DNA of 64,000 nt from Carya illinoinensis (lineage: Eukaryota > Streptophyta > Magnoliopsida > Fagales > Juglandaceae): the NCBI RefSeq assembly GCF_018687715.1, contig NC_056760.1, forward strand, positions 32,443,501-32,507,500, given 5' to 3'. Positions 34,429-45,459 of the stretch are shown one piece after another (the first letter of the stretch is position 1; each line of letters begins with the position of its first letter). The notes beneath the pieces are model-generated. The model did not search any database. It was given only the letters and a program-made list of their open reading frames with translations, and was not told where the DNA came from. The position numbers and the translations under genes were made by a program.

Positions 34429-35110
34429 CTATGTAAAGGGGGCTGCAATGGCTCCATAATGCCTAATGAACTTGCGGTAATAACCTGTTAAGCCTATGAA
34501 ACCTCTTAGGGACTTGACATTCTTCAGTTTAGGCCATTCTAACATGGCTTGTATTTTTGAGAAATCTGCTTTTACTCCTTCAGCCGTGATAACATGGCCC
34601 AAGTAGTCAACTTCCAGCAGGCACTCCAAACCTACACTTTGAGAACTTAGCAAACAATTTATGTTATTGCAAAATCTTCAGTTCCTTTTTCACATGAGCC
34701 AAATGCGCAGTCCAGCAGCCACTACATATCAGTATGTCATAAATAAATAAAAAATAAAAATAAAAGTAAAAAACCAAAACAAACTTCCTTAGGATGGGTT
34801 GGAAGATTTCATTTATTAGCTCTTGGAATGTCAATGGAGCATTTGTTAGGCCAAAAGGCATCACGAGGAATTCGTAATGACCCTCTTGAGTCCTAAAAGC
34901 CATTTTAGGGATATCTTCCTCCGCCACCTCTATTTGATGATATCCAGATCTTAGTTCCAGCTTCGAGAATACCATAGCCCCATGCAATTCATCTAATAAC
35001 TCATCTATCATGGGTATAGAAAACTTATCTTTCACAATTTCCTTGTTTAATGCTCGGTATTCGACAAATAGGCGCCAACTTCTATTGGCTTTGCGAACAT
35101 GCAATACTAG
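34429..35110 (-). pseudogene. Chromovirus reverse transcriptase, active site disrupted
   Basis: 35104-34664 contains RLFVEYRALNK, FSIPMIDELLDELHGA, FSKLELRSGYHQI, MPFGLTNAPLTFQ. After KFVLVF, where the family has the catalytic Asp-Asp pair, an A/T-rich insertion (plus 34738-34778) encodes a Tyr/Phe run (YFYFYFLFIY) and then DILICS, so the first catalytic Asp is lost. The downstream block 34653-34429 ([26 protein letters not shown]) is in another frame. Confidence 0.85.
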
Positions 35111-35247
35111 TAATGAGAAGAGGTTGTAAATATGCCTTATAACTCTTGTTTGTAGTAGCTTGGATATAATTTTTTCAATTTCATTCTTTTGGTAGTGAGG
35201 GTAGAGGTAAGGTCTGGTGGAAATTGGTGGGGTTCCCTCTTTAAAGA

Positions 35248-35895
35248 TTATTTTGTGGTCTTTACTACATGGAGGGGGTAGGCCTTGTGGTGTGTCAAAA
35301 ACTTGTTTGAATGGGTTAGGATGGTTTTAATGTCGGGGTGGGCTCTTTGGAACTCGGTTTTGAGGTTCAAATCAGCACCTTGCACTACTTGCAACTGTAT
35401 CCATAAACCTTGGCCATGGTTTATAGAGTGGAGTATAGTTTTACTACCACCCTCTAATGTCAACCCTCCTAGCTTTAAACCTCTCAAGAGTACCCTTTCA
35501 TTAGCCCCTTCAAACTCCATTGTCAGTTTTGCAAAATCCCATATGATGGGACCAAGTGTTTTCAACCAAGCCACTCCCAAAACAATATCACAACCATACA
35601 ATTTAGGCAAATAAAAAGAAGTGGTAATAAGTGTAGCTTGCAATTTGAAGGTTATTTCCCTACACTAGCCTTCTCCTTGGATGACCTCTCTGTTTACAAT
35701 CTTCACCGAAACTGGCTTTGTAGATAGCACAGATAGGTTAGCCTTCTTGGATATCCAAGAATCCATAAAGTTGCTTGTGCTACCTAAATCTATCAATACA
35801 ACTACTGTTTCCCCCCTTAGACTACCAGGAGTCTTTGGGAGGTTGGGGTTCCACTTATTGCACTCAAAGAGATTTTTGCCTCATCATATTTTAAG
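35248..35895 (-). pseudogene. Chromovirus aspartic protease
   Basis: Near 35795-35760 the frame reads LIDLGSTSNFMDSW; the usual D-T/S-G is D-L-G, so the catalytic Thr/Ser is replaced. Farther on come KLYGCDIVLGVAWL and KTLGPIIWDFAKL. A TAG (about 35664) and frame changes precede the ATG-initiated stretch at 35643. Confidence 0.75.
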
Positions 35896-35901
35896 GTTGG
35901 T

Positions 35902-38088
35902 TGTTTTAGTTGAAATATTGCATATTTAAATCTATAAAGTTGAAATATTTTATATATTTTAATTGCTTCGTGATATTATTATTTGTTTTAGATGAAAAAA
36001 TAGTTAATAGGTATAAATTTGAGTTGTGATTTAAATTGGTGAATATCATGGTTTATACTTCAATTTATAACCTCTGATTTAATTGAGCAATATTTCTTCA
36101 CATGAACAATGTTTTTGTTGATATTTTATTTTTACTTTTTAATTTATTTTTAGTTTTCTATTTTTCTGGTGTGTTGTTTCTTTTCCTTATTTTTATTTTT
36201 TCTTTGATTTTATAGTTTTGAATTCCAGTCTTTGGATAAAATGCACGTAGTTTTAGCACATGACCGGTTGGATTTTGGGCAGGAAGTCAAAGGGGAACCA
36301 CATGCAAACTTTGGGACCCACTTATTATTTTATGGAAGCACAAGCACACACACGGCAACTTTGAAAACATGCAGAGCTTTTCAACCCAAGCACATAGGAC
36401 GAGGCTTTTTGTCTGGAACGTATAAACAAGGAACCTCACACAAGCAAAGCAGCAGTCTTTTGGGAGTCAGACGGATGAAAGGGGAGAGTTATATAGGGGC
36501 TTTCCACACGTAGAAATGTTGGGAAGTGCATACACACACATGGCAATTGCATTTCAACCATCAAGCACGTGAAAAATGTACTTGCAGCGCATGTTTTGAC
36601 CATCATGCAACACATAAACCAGAAATGTTTTGAGGGAAATCAGCTTGGGATCGACGTGAGATGCAGCAGGCTTTGAAACGAAAAAAGAAAAGGCTAACAT
36701 TTTAATGTGCCGAGGATAGACCTACATAGACAGCATTTTTGGGGAGTGATCAATGGAGAAACATAGGAAAGACGGGGTGGACTTCACAGAAAAAAGGGGC
36801 AGAAATTATTTTGTGAGAAAAAGGATAGTTGGAACTGAAAATGGGGGACGGAGGCATGAACAAAAAAGAGGACTTAGTGAATGGAGTGGAGCTAGTTTAT
36901 AGGCTTTGTTTTTAGAGAAGAAAACAGGGCTGCACTTTTGATGAAGAGGAGTTGGGGGACGCTCTGTTCTTGCTTGGTGACAGCATTTTGTGAGAGATTT
37001 TTATTTTATGTTTTTCATTGAGAGTGAGAAACAGCAGGGCTGCTATACTTTTTCCTGGCCAAGCGATAGAGACGCTAAGATGTTACTGCAACTGGTGAGC
37101 AGGAGAGACTAGAGAGAGAAAACAAAGGGGTGGAGAGTTATGGACTGGTTATGGGAGTTGAAACGTAAATGAAAAAATAAAAAAAGGAAGGCAATGACTC
37201 GGAAGAAAAATAAAGACTCCCATTCATTTTCCCTTTCGTCCGAGTTTGAAGCTTATGGGAGGTTCAGGCTTCCGTTTGAAGCTTGGAACGCAGCAATGAG
37301 AGAAAGAGAGGCGGGGTGCTTTTTTGGTTGTATTTTCTCCACTTTTGTTCTATGCATTATGTTGTTTTCTAGTGTTTGATTGGTGTGTTTTATTTTAGTT
37401 TTTTTTTTTTATGGAGAATATTTTTGTGATTTTCATAACTCTTGTGATGAACATAGTTAGCTAAATTCTCATACTAAGGTTAGAGGTGAAATTTATTGAT
37501 TTAAACATTCTTTTTAGATTAATGTAGAATTCATTTTGTGAGCTTAATCGATTGACAGATTTTATTATTGGATATTTTGATTGTCTATATATTTATCTTG
37601 ATTTATTGTGATTTCAAATACAGTGAATGCTTGAAAAAATTCCTATTATATTCAAATGAGTTTATTAATGTTATAATCATCAATCGTTTATACTTAATTA
37701 TTAGTGATTATTTTTCTTGACCTTAAATGTTAAATCTTCCAATTAAACAGAATCATTATTCGAGTTTAATTGAAATATATCGATCGGAAATAATATTCTA
37801 AATTATTAGACAGATCCTCGAAACCTTAGTCGTTCTCCATATCAACTTATTTTATCATTTTAGTTTTATTCTGTTACTTTAAAAATCGTCATCTTAGTAA
37901 TTTTTTCTTCCATTTGATTGCACGTTCTTTTTAGTAATTTCTTTTTAGTGTTTGAGTTTATTTTCCTTATCATATAAGTCAATCCCTATGGTTTTGACCC
38001 TGTTAGGTACTACAATATCTGTATACTTGTAGGTAAAACTACACTAAATTTTTGGTTCACTAATTTGAGTCAAAGTTTAGGCGCAACA
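35902..38088 (+). mobile_element. LTR-type insertion A (solo LTR), 2187 bp
   Basis: Starts tgttttagttgaaat and ends ggcgcaaca. Flanked by an exact 5-bp duplication TTGGT (35897-35901 and 38089-38093). It separates the chromovirus gag and protease. Near its 3' end, 'caatccctatggttttgac' then 'actacaatatctgtatactt' resembles the 3' end of Tat/Athila-type LTRs (compare 60485, reversed). No coding domain or second LTR was found, so a solo LTR is the best reading. A non-autonomous element is the alternative. Confidence 0.72.
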
Positions 38089-38093
38089 TTGGT

Positions 38094-38522
38094 TTTGGCT
38101 CCTCATTTTCCCTTTCACACTCTGTATCTTCTCCTTGGCCAGCTTCAACAAATTCCTCTACCGTTTGCAATAGGTAAACCTTTGGAGATTTACACTAATG
38201 CGTGGGGCTCCATTTCTCTTTACAATGATAGCAAAGTCCCTTACGATATTCCTCATCCATTGTAGTGGAGAATAGTTTTTTGTTAGGCGGCACATACTTC
38301 ACCATTTTATTGCTTCTGCTTGTTTCACTATATTGTCCCATGGCATTGGAACCAGTTCCCCATGAAGAAAATGGCTTGTCTATGTGGGGTTTAATGTATC
38401 ACTTTTCTGAAGAGAGCATGTATTCTTCCTATATTTTTGCTAATCCAAATTCAGCACTCAAGTTAATAGGATTTAGCATTTTAATAGGTAAGCAGATTTT
38501 ATCGTTCAGCCCATTTAGGAAA
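38094..38522 (-). pseudogene. Chromovirus gag, C-terminal part
   Basis: On minus it starts within FLNGLNDKICLPIKMLNP, passes EFGLAKI and ends with a zinc-knuckle segment LCYHCKEKWSPTH where a stop replaces the residue before the last Cys (about 38200). It is bounded by insertion B on the right and insertion A on the left. Confidence 0.75.
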
Positions 38523-39047
38523 TGATTGAGCTGAAATATTGCATATTTTATATATTTAGAATCAATATATTTTATTTATTTTATTATATTATTATTGGTT
38601 TTAGATATGAAAAATAGTTAAGATTCATAAATTTAAGTTGTGATTTAAATTGGTTAATAGCATGATTTATATTTAATTTTATAACTTGTGATTTAATTAG
38701 ACCATATATTTTTTTTTCACATGCATAATACATATTTTTTATTTTATTCTCCATTTTCATTTTTTCTGATTTCTATTTTTTTATGTAAATAGATGAAACG
38801 TGTGGGTTGAAAAATATAAAAGTAAAAGAAAAAATTGGCTGGCAGAAAGAAAACGGCATCTCATTTTTGAACGGGTTAAAGGAGTTGGTGTCTTTTGGTT
38901 TTACGCTCCATGCAGGCCCGAGTCTTTTGGGTTTTACGGAAGCAACTTACGCGAGTTTTTCTATAAAAAAACGCATGCATGCAAGAGGTCTTTGGTTTAT
39001 TATTAGACGCACGGGACCTGAATTCTAATTCCTTTTTTTTTGGTTTA

Positions 39048-39118
39048 GAAGGCACGCCGCACGGGACAAAAAGGGGAAATTCTTTTCGCTTTAAAGTAGA
39101 AGGCACGCTGCACGGATT
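39048..39118. repeat. Direct repeat 'agaaggcacgc(c/t)gcacgg' in insertion B
   Basis: Two 18-base copies at about 39048 and 39101 with one mismatch. Confidence 0.75.
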
Positions 39119-39160
39119 GGGGAGATTATTCGTATTGGGTCTTTGACGCACGAAGGCAAG

Positions 39161-39347
39161 ATATATATATATATATATATATAGAAAAATTTTATGTACA
39201 GTCATTTTTACGGACTTCTTTGTGCACTCCAGTGATATGATTGGTTGTGTATTAAAAAAAAATTAATCCAGCCAATCATATCAGTAGAGTGCACAGAGAG
39301 TGCGCAAAAATAACTGTACGTAGCATTACTCATATATATATATATAT
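39161..39347. mobile_element. Palindromic MITE between AT microsatellites
   Basis: About 150 bp (39183-39331) with inverted ends (ttttatgtacagtcattttt against aaaaataactgtacgtagca). The inner arms match too: gtgcactccagtgatatgat against atcatatcagtagagtgcac. It is bracketed by AT runs at 39161-39182 and 39332-39347. Same family and same flanks as 16491-16648. Confidence 0.7.
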
Positions 39348-40487
39348 TTTCTTCTTTGGTTCTTGACACTCCAGTGCCGCCCTTGAAGAATTCCTCTGGG
39401 TCCAACATCCTCCTTTAGCTCCACTGCTTTCCATTTCTATCTTTATTTATTTAACTTCTTATTTTTATTTTTTTATTTTTATTTAATTTCAATTTAAAGT
39501 TTATAGTATATTTTTTTATATTTTTAAGTTAAAATCATTTGATTTTGGATATTTTCTTTTCAATATGTTTAAGTTTGATGTTATTATTTTTCTTTTTTTT
39601 TTTAAGCTTTTATTTAGCAGTAATTACAATTGTTATAGATTGATTTTGAGAATTTGTGATTTGAACCCTAGAATCTTGAAATAAGACATATGTAGGCTGG
39701 ACATCTCAAGTCAAATTATTCTAGACTAATCCTTATGACTAAAAAAATAAGTCATTTTAATTAAATAAACAAATCTAAAGCCTTCAATAACGATAGGCCC
39801 AGACCATGTCTTCCATAACTTGTTGTATCACATGAATAAAATTGAATTTTTTTCCTTTAAACCCATCTTAAATGTTAGGCTTTTATTAGACACATCCCAA
39901 GTGGATTGTACTAATTTTTGCATTGATTCCTTACTCTTTCTAGCTCTTGATCCTGTAATTGCCCTATCTGAAATTTGTAAAGGATCTCTAAGGCTTGGTC
40001 CACTTTAGGGCCTATCACTTTTCAATTTTCAATTCGTATTTTGTCAATTACTTTTTAATCTAGTTTAATTCTTGCTTTGTTTTATTACTCTCTTAGTTCT
40101 ATTGCATTTTAGTTTGATTAAATATTAATTAGGATTTAAATAATTTCAATTTTATTATTTAATTTTTAGATTAATGAAGATTGTTTAGCTTAGTTGATTC
40201 CTTAGTTGTTAATTTAAATTTGTTAGTCTTTTACATTTCATTTCGACTATCAAAAATTCAAAAATATGAACCTAATTTATGACTAGTTCATTTGTTATTT
40301 TTGTTGTACTCTTCTATTCAATGTATATACCACCACTTTTATTTGTGAAATTTTTCACCATTTTATACAAGTTTGAATTTAAACAACTTTCTCCGATGAG
40401 ACGATCTAGGAATTTTATTCCTGATTATTACACAACATCCTCCTACAATTGGGATAGCCTTTGTGCTAATCATTTTTTAGTGAGTCA

Positions 40488-41092
40488 AGAAACAACTTAA
40501 CTTATGGTGATCCGATAGACCCCTTAAGTGATTACACAATGATTCAAACTAAGAGGAAGAGGTTGAGACCGTGGTTGTTTATTTGAGGCAAGTAAGAGCT
40601 TCCATTGGATCATCGTAAGCCGATGGTCCAAAACATAATAGTAAGGCTCTTATAAAAACCTCCCAACCAGTGAATTATCCCGACTCTAAAGTCTCTTCGT
40701 ACCATACTAATGCTTCTCCTTCCATGTGGTAAGAGGCTATTAAAAGCCTCTGGGCTAGGTTTGTTTGGTGAATCTCAAAATATGGTGTTGCCTTAAAATA
40801 TCCACCTTGTTGGATTATCCCCATCAAAGTGAGGGAAATCAATTCAAACACCGCTCTATTAAAAACTCCTCTATCATGCATTTGGTCACCCTCAAAACCC
40901 ACTTGGAGGTCTCCATTCATATTGTTATTTTGATTAGCCATGAAAGTTCTCATCATATTAGTAAACTGGTCTAACGTGTTAGTCACTATTTTCAAGTTGT
41001 CTTCAAGGAAGTCTACTTGCCTTTGGAGTCCATCTTGCTGCTATATGGAACGTGTACCTTCAGCCATTAGGATTGGTGGCTCTGGATACCAA
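40488..41092 (-). pseudogene. Chromovirus gag, N-terminal part
   Basis: 40995-40675 reads through FTNMMRTFMANQNN and YFEIHQTNLAQRLLIASYHM to EGEALVWYEE, a Ty3 gag pattern. It continues with stops through FGPSAYDDPMEALT to HHKLSCFL, where insertion B begins. Confidence 0.75.
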
Positions 41093-41093
41093 A

Positions 41094-41601
41094 TGTTAGC
41101 TGCTGGAATGAAGATGAGGCTATTCTCGAATGGTGGTAAGAGAGAAAAAGATGGATTTAGAGAAAATGCAATATAATGAAGGAAAATGTGCTATTGTCAT
41201 AAACTGTCATAAGTTCACAGAGTCACTAAAGTTCTTCGAGGGACTCAAAAGCTCCTGAGAGAGTTCAAAATACAAATATGACAAAAACTACACTCCCACT
41301 CCCTTGACCTTCTTCTTATTCCACTACTTTGACATTGCATAACTATACGATGCAAGACAAATGACAGTGCATAACGGACGAAAACACAACACAACGTTTC
41401 AGGACTTGAAACTGTGTGTTTTACATTGACAGAACTTAAAAAAAGGATAGAAACATAAATGACACATAAAGCAATAAAAGATAGATAAAAAAAACACCAC
41501 ATTGAGAGGCTGCAGTAAATAATCCTTCCAGTGGCGTCGTTTAGGACGGCCATCGTATGCACCGTTTAGAGTTCCTCTCTCAAGTGTAGGGAACCCTAAC
41601 A
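41094..41601 (-). repeat. Chromovirus 5' LTR (right copy)
   Basis: 508 bp, tgttagctgctggaatgaag to ccctaaca. The adjacent PBS reads ttggtatccagagcc on minus. Confidence 0.88.
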
Positions 41602-41792
41602 GAGATGAGATGAATTGAGATAAAAGTTAAAAATTGAATAAAATGTTATTAGAATATACTTTTTGAATATTATTTTTATTTTGGGATTTGAAAAGGTAGA
41701 TTTGTTTATTTTATTTTGTGTGAGAATTTGAAAAAAATTATAATGATTAGATGCGATATGAATGATTGTGAAAACAAATGAAGTCTAAAAAC
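41602..41792. mobile_element. Right part of the MITE interrupted by the chromovirus
   Basis: Continues gagatgagatgaattgag, then the family core (aaaatgttattagaatatac) and ends aaaacaaatgaagtc. Together with 31905-31946 it makes one MITE of normal size, about 230 bp. Confidence 0.65.
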
Positions 41793-42165
41793 CAACAGAA
41801 ACATTCATAGAGGTGCACCACCCTTAAACTACCTTCAAGCGTCCAACCAAGTACACTTAAAATATCGGCAAATACGCTTAATATGGTGGAATTCTAAAGG
41901 AATGCCACATTAATTCTCGTATAGGATCAACCCCATCAACCACACCTTCAACTTTGTCACTTCTATCAATATCTACACTATCCCCAATATCGTCACCAGG
42001 CTTTTTAAGGGCTGGTTTCTTACGAGCTTGGTTACATGCTCACATGAACTCAACTAAAACAGCAAGATATCGATTGCATGACATATGAGACCGAGTTCAC
42101 CTTCATATTTTGCACGGAATGTTTTCTTGTAAATTATGTCCAATACCAAGTTAAAAAATGAGTTA
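41793..42165. other. Intergenic DNA, nothing recognised
   Basis: No domain in any frame. Confidence 0.5.
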
Positions 42166-42167
42166 TC

Positions 42168-42540
42168 CTTTAAGAATGTTTGGGAAATGAGATGAAATAA
42201 AAAAAATTATAAATGATAGTAAAATAGTTTGTGAGTAGTAGTGAAATTATTTGAGTTACGATATTTTATGAAAATTTGAAAAATGAGAGATAAAAAGTTG
42301 AAAAAAAATATTATAAAGTTAAAATATTGTTAGAATATAATTTTTTAATATAATTTTTATTTTAAGATTTGAAAAAATTAAATTATTTTTTGTATTTTAT
42401 TTAAAAGTTTAAAAAAATTATTATGATTAAATAAAAAAAATTAAAAATTTAAATTTAAAAAATATATATTTGATTGATATTTAAACGTTGAGATATGATG
42501 GAAGGTATTAGACTAGATGAAACTATCTAATTATCTAAGC
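42168..42540. mobile_element. AT-rich MITE, longer family
   Basis: Contains gtgagtagtagtgaaattat, gatattttatgaaaatttga, and the core 'aaaaatattataaagttaaa' shared with 7404-8092, 44850-45215 and (reversed) 46200-46567. The ends are eroded. Confidence 0.55.
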
Positions 42541-42599
42541 GATCCCAAAGATCTCCGCAATTGTGCGGCAGAGTGCTTAAAAGCACGCTTAACCATAAA

Positions 42600-42795
42600 G
42601 CCCAAGAGTCGTGCTGTGGCCCGAAAAAATGTCCCGATAAGGTTAAATGCCTTTTTTTCATATATATTTTTATATTCTTAAACATTTAATAAAAATTTAC
42701 AATATTATTGCAAAATACCTAATAAAAAGAGAGAGAGAGAAAAAAAATGCTTGTGATCCGAAATGGGACCCAAGCATTTCTCAAACCCCAAAGGT
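42600..42795. mobile_element. Possible MITE relic
   Basis: An A/T-rich body between GC-richer ends (gtcgtgctgtggcccg and cgaaatgggaccc). Resembles the 8588 family in texture only. Confidence 0.3.
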
Positions 42796-43014
42796 TAAGC
42801 ACTTCGCTTTTAGTTAAGGAAGCGCATGTTGAAATCAGCAATTTAAGCGCGCGTTTGGTGGTGAGATTTGAATGCATAAATCACGCTTAATTTGTTACCT
42901 TTTAATGGGGGAAAAAACATGTTTTTTTATTTGTTTATTTTTCAGTCCTTAAAACCGTGACTTTATAGCTAGGCACCAAAAGAAATGAATATTATAACAC
43001 GGGTTAATAAAATA
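42796..43014. other. Intergenic DNA, nothing recognised
   Basis: No supported feature. Confidence 0.5.
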
Positions 43015-43245
43015 TAGAATAATCCTAGGGATCACATTAGGACTCCCAGTTTTTTTTTTTTTATTCCTTTTTCTTAGTGATTAAGAAAAAAATGTTTTAT
43101 ATTATTGTGAATTTTTTTATTTTATAAATATATAAAAGTATTAAAAAATTATGTTAAAAAAAACAAAAAAAAATATTTTTTAAGCCTAGCGGGCAGGCGC
43201 TCTTAGCAGGAGCTCTTAGTGGTGGCTCTAGCAGGCATATCCCTA
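43015..43245. mobile_element. MITE of the 8588 family
   Basis: Core cttagtgattaagaaaaaaa in an A/T-rich body with a T run at 43051-43062. The right end carries gcaggagctcttagtggtgg and the left end atcacattaggactcccag. Confidence 0.45.
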
Positions 43246-43506
43246 AAAAATAGGGATGCAGAATCACCCCCCCATCCCGTTTTATTTTGTTTGAAACTAG
43301 ATCCTGGTTTGTGACGGGGTATCCATAACTGAATCTTTTTTTTATTTTTTTTTATTTTTTTAAGTATGGTATAAATTGTCTCGAATAGCACTATTAGATA
43401 TATAAATCTTTCATTGATATAATACTACCGAATTCTTTGAGCTTCAGGTAGGCTTGGAGTTGGGATAAAGAAATGCAAAATGTTATCTCACTTTCTACCG
43501 TCCAAA
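43246..43506. other. Intergenic DNA, nothing recognised
   Basis: A segment with a C-run (43267-43273) and A/T stretches. No gene. Confidence 0.5.
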
Positions 43507-43522
43507 CTAAACCCAACCTAAT

Positions 43523-44244
43523 AGTAATGTCAAAATGTGATCAAGATACAATGGCACCATTTGCAATAATAGCAAGAAGCATTTGGCACAGGAGGAATCG
43601 GTTTATTTTTTAAAACTCTTTTACTCACCCTAATGCATTGGCCAAGATAGTAAGGAAATCTCTTGAAGAATTTAAAGTTGCACAAGAAAAACCAACAACA
43701 TGATTGAAGGACATCAATGATGATTAACAGATGACAATCTCCACTTTCAATGATTATCAAAATTAACTAGGATGCAAGTCTAATTGAAGGAAGAGGAAGA
43801 GTAGGCTTTGGTCTAGTGGCAAGGGATCATGAAGGCAAAGTATTGGCTACCAAAAAATTCTCAAGACCGAGTTTAATGGATCCTCTACTTACTGAAGGAC
43901 TAGGTGCTTTATATGCTGCAGATATGACCAATGAACTGGAATATAGATCTATCATAATAGAGAGAGAGTTTCTAATAATTTTAAAGGAATTAGAAGGACA
44001 ATTAGCTAGATGGGATAGAGTGAGAATTATCGTTAGTGATACCCAAACAGGGCATTCATCTTTAGCTAGTTGGAGGGTCTCACAAGTCAAAAGATTAGGC
44101 AAAGTGTATGCCCATAATCTTGCCAAAGATGCAATATCAATTCCAAATGATGTAGTTGATCTGCTTGTTTGTTTAGACAACTTGTCACATGAAACTCCTT
44201 GCTAAGTTTTAATGATAGTTGAAGTTAAAAAAAAAAAAAAAAAA
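43523..44244 (+). mobile_element. 5'-truncated LINE with RNase H and poly(A) tail
   Basis: Flanked by near-identical 16-base repeats, ctaaacccaacctaat (43507-43522) and ctaagcccaaccttat (44245-44260), and ending in 18 A (44227-44244). It encodes a LINE zf-RVT/RNase H end. The open stretch 43816-44205 contains ARDHEGKVLATKKFS, closely similar to the LINE at 20663-22653, so both belong to one family. The Trp of the N-terminal KIN(W)DA word is a TAG stop (about 43769), and the LEGD-type Asp is Glu (IEREF). Confidence 0.83.
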
Positions 44245-44261
44245 CTAAGCCCAACCTTATT

Positions 44262-44849
44262 GGATAACCACCTACCTCAATTGACCGAGCTAATTCGTCT
44301 CGAGGAAGAATATAAGAGCCACTTGCACTACAGGCTTAAGTTTGAGAGTTTATACTTTCATGAAAAAATGAAAAGGAAATGAATGGATTGGAATTAATGG
44401 AATGAGTATATTGAATGGAAATGACAATAATGAAATGAATAAAATCTTTCTTTTTAAAAACTGTAAAAAGTGTTAAAATTATTAATTTTTTTTAAATCTG
44501 GATAATTTAAACTTGATATCATAATTTAAAAAAAAATGCTATAAAAATATATTTTAAAGTTTAAACAGTTTTTTTTGTTAAAAAAAAAGTATTAATAAAT
44601 TCAGATTAAATCCAGTTACAATCCGGACATTTAAATCTGGTTATAATCTAGATATTTAGATTTATAGTTAAAAAAGGGAAAAAAAATTCAGATATATCTA
44701 GATTAAATCCGGTTATCTGCCTAAATTATTTTTGGATTAAACCGAGCAAATAACTGCCTAAGTTATGGCATGATATCCAGATCCGGTTGTACACTCCTAA
44801 TAAAATAAATTGGATGATTATATACCCTATGATTGCGTTGTATGAGAGT
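44262..44849. other. Intergenic DNA with a hAT-like relic
   Basis: 44450-44800 carries repeated 'atccgg' and 'ctagat' words and ends gatccggttgtacactccta. The minus-strand reading of that end resembles the start of 11268. No duplication found. Confidence 0.35.
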
Positions 44850-45215
44850 ATTTTTTAGTATTCTCCAATATTCTTTGTGTTATTTTGGGCTTTGACTTTA
44901 AATGTTAAATTGAGATAAGTAAGAAATCATTTGAATTTAAATGTTTCATAGAATTTTAAAAAATGAGAGGAAAAAAAATTAAATAAAAATATTATAAAGT
45001 TAGAATATTATTAGAATATAATTTTTTAATATTATTTTTGTTTTCAAACTAAAAAAATTGAATTATGCTATGTTTTTTTGAAAGGTTTAGAAAAGCTATA
45101 ATAATTAGATAATGATTAGATAAAAAGTTAAATATTTAAAATAAAAAAAACTATTTATATTTGTATGGTGTTTGAATATTAAGATGAGACTAGATAAAAC
45201 GAAATGAACAATACT
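44850..45215. mobile_element. AT-rich MITE, longer family
   Basis: Contains tcatagaattttaaaaaatg, the core aaatattataaagttagaat, and ends gagactagataaaacgaaat. Aligns with 42168-42540. Confidence 0.5.
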
Positions 45216-45459
45216 CCTTCGGCCACTTTCCCCTTTTTGGGTAAGTAATGGCAACTCTCCTGCTTTCATTGAGTATCAGCTTTACTTCCGAATGACTTCA
45301 AGTGGCACATGTAATGGAATAATTAAAATTACACGATCAGTTAGATGTTGACAACATGCGGTGATAAGAAAGTACAACAAATGGGGTTTTGTACGTTGGA
45401 ACAGAACGAATTTATGTACAAAATGCACAAGTGATGGTTAGAAGAATTCCATTATATAT
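45216..45459. other. Presumed 3' UTR/flank of the plastid-protein gene
   Basis: Lies downstream of the minus-strand stop. No polyadenylation signal was chosen. Confidence 0.4.

Larger units (their letters stand above)
38523..40487 (+). mobile_element. LTR-type insertion B, related to A, 1965 bp
   Basis: Starts tgattgagctgaaatattgc and ends gtgagtca. Flanked by ggaaa (38518-38522) and agaaa (40488-40492), a 5-bp duplication with one mismatch. Its first about 270 bp align with the start of insertion A (ctgaaatattgcatatttta, gttgtgatttaaattggt, ttcacatg). The remainder differs. It interrupts chromovirus gag between LSCFL and NGLND. It could be a divergent solo LTR or a deletion derivative. Confidence 0.6.
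31947..41601 (-). mobile_element. Ty3/gypsy chromovirus, broken, with two nested LTR insertions
   Basis: LTRs at 31947-32529 and 41094-41601 start tgttag and end ctaaca. The exact 5-bp duplication GAGAT flanks the whole (31942-31946 and 41602-41606). The PBS lies inside the right LTR at about 41078-41092 (minus ttggtatccagagcc, close to initiator-Met type). A purine tract (aaggggggctgtt on minus) lies inside the left LTR. Order on minus: gag, PR, RT, RNase H, INT, chromodomain, as in chromoviruses. Two elements with their own duplications interrupt it (35902-38088 and 38523-40487). Without these it would be about 5.5 kb. Numerous stops make it non-functional. Confidence 0.88.

Noticed and set aside
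36232..37379. Plus-strand open frames at 36232-36513 and 37194-37379
   Set aside because: They lie inside LTR-type insertion A and show no gag or pol motif.
40279..40500. 73-codon plus-strand frame near the end of insertion B
   Set aside because: It crosses the insertion boundary into reversed chromovirus gag; no recognised domain.
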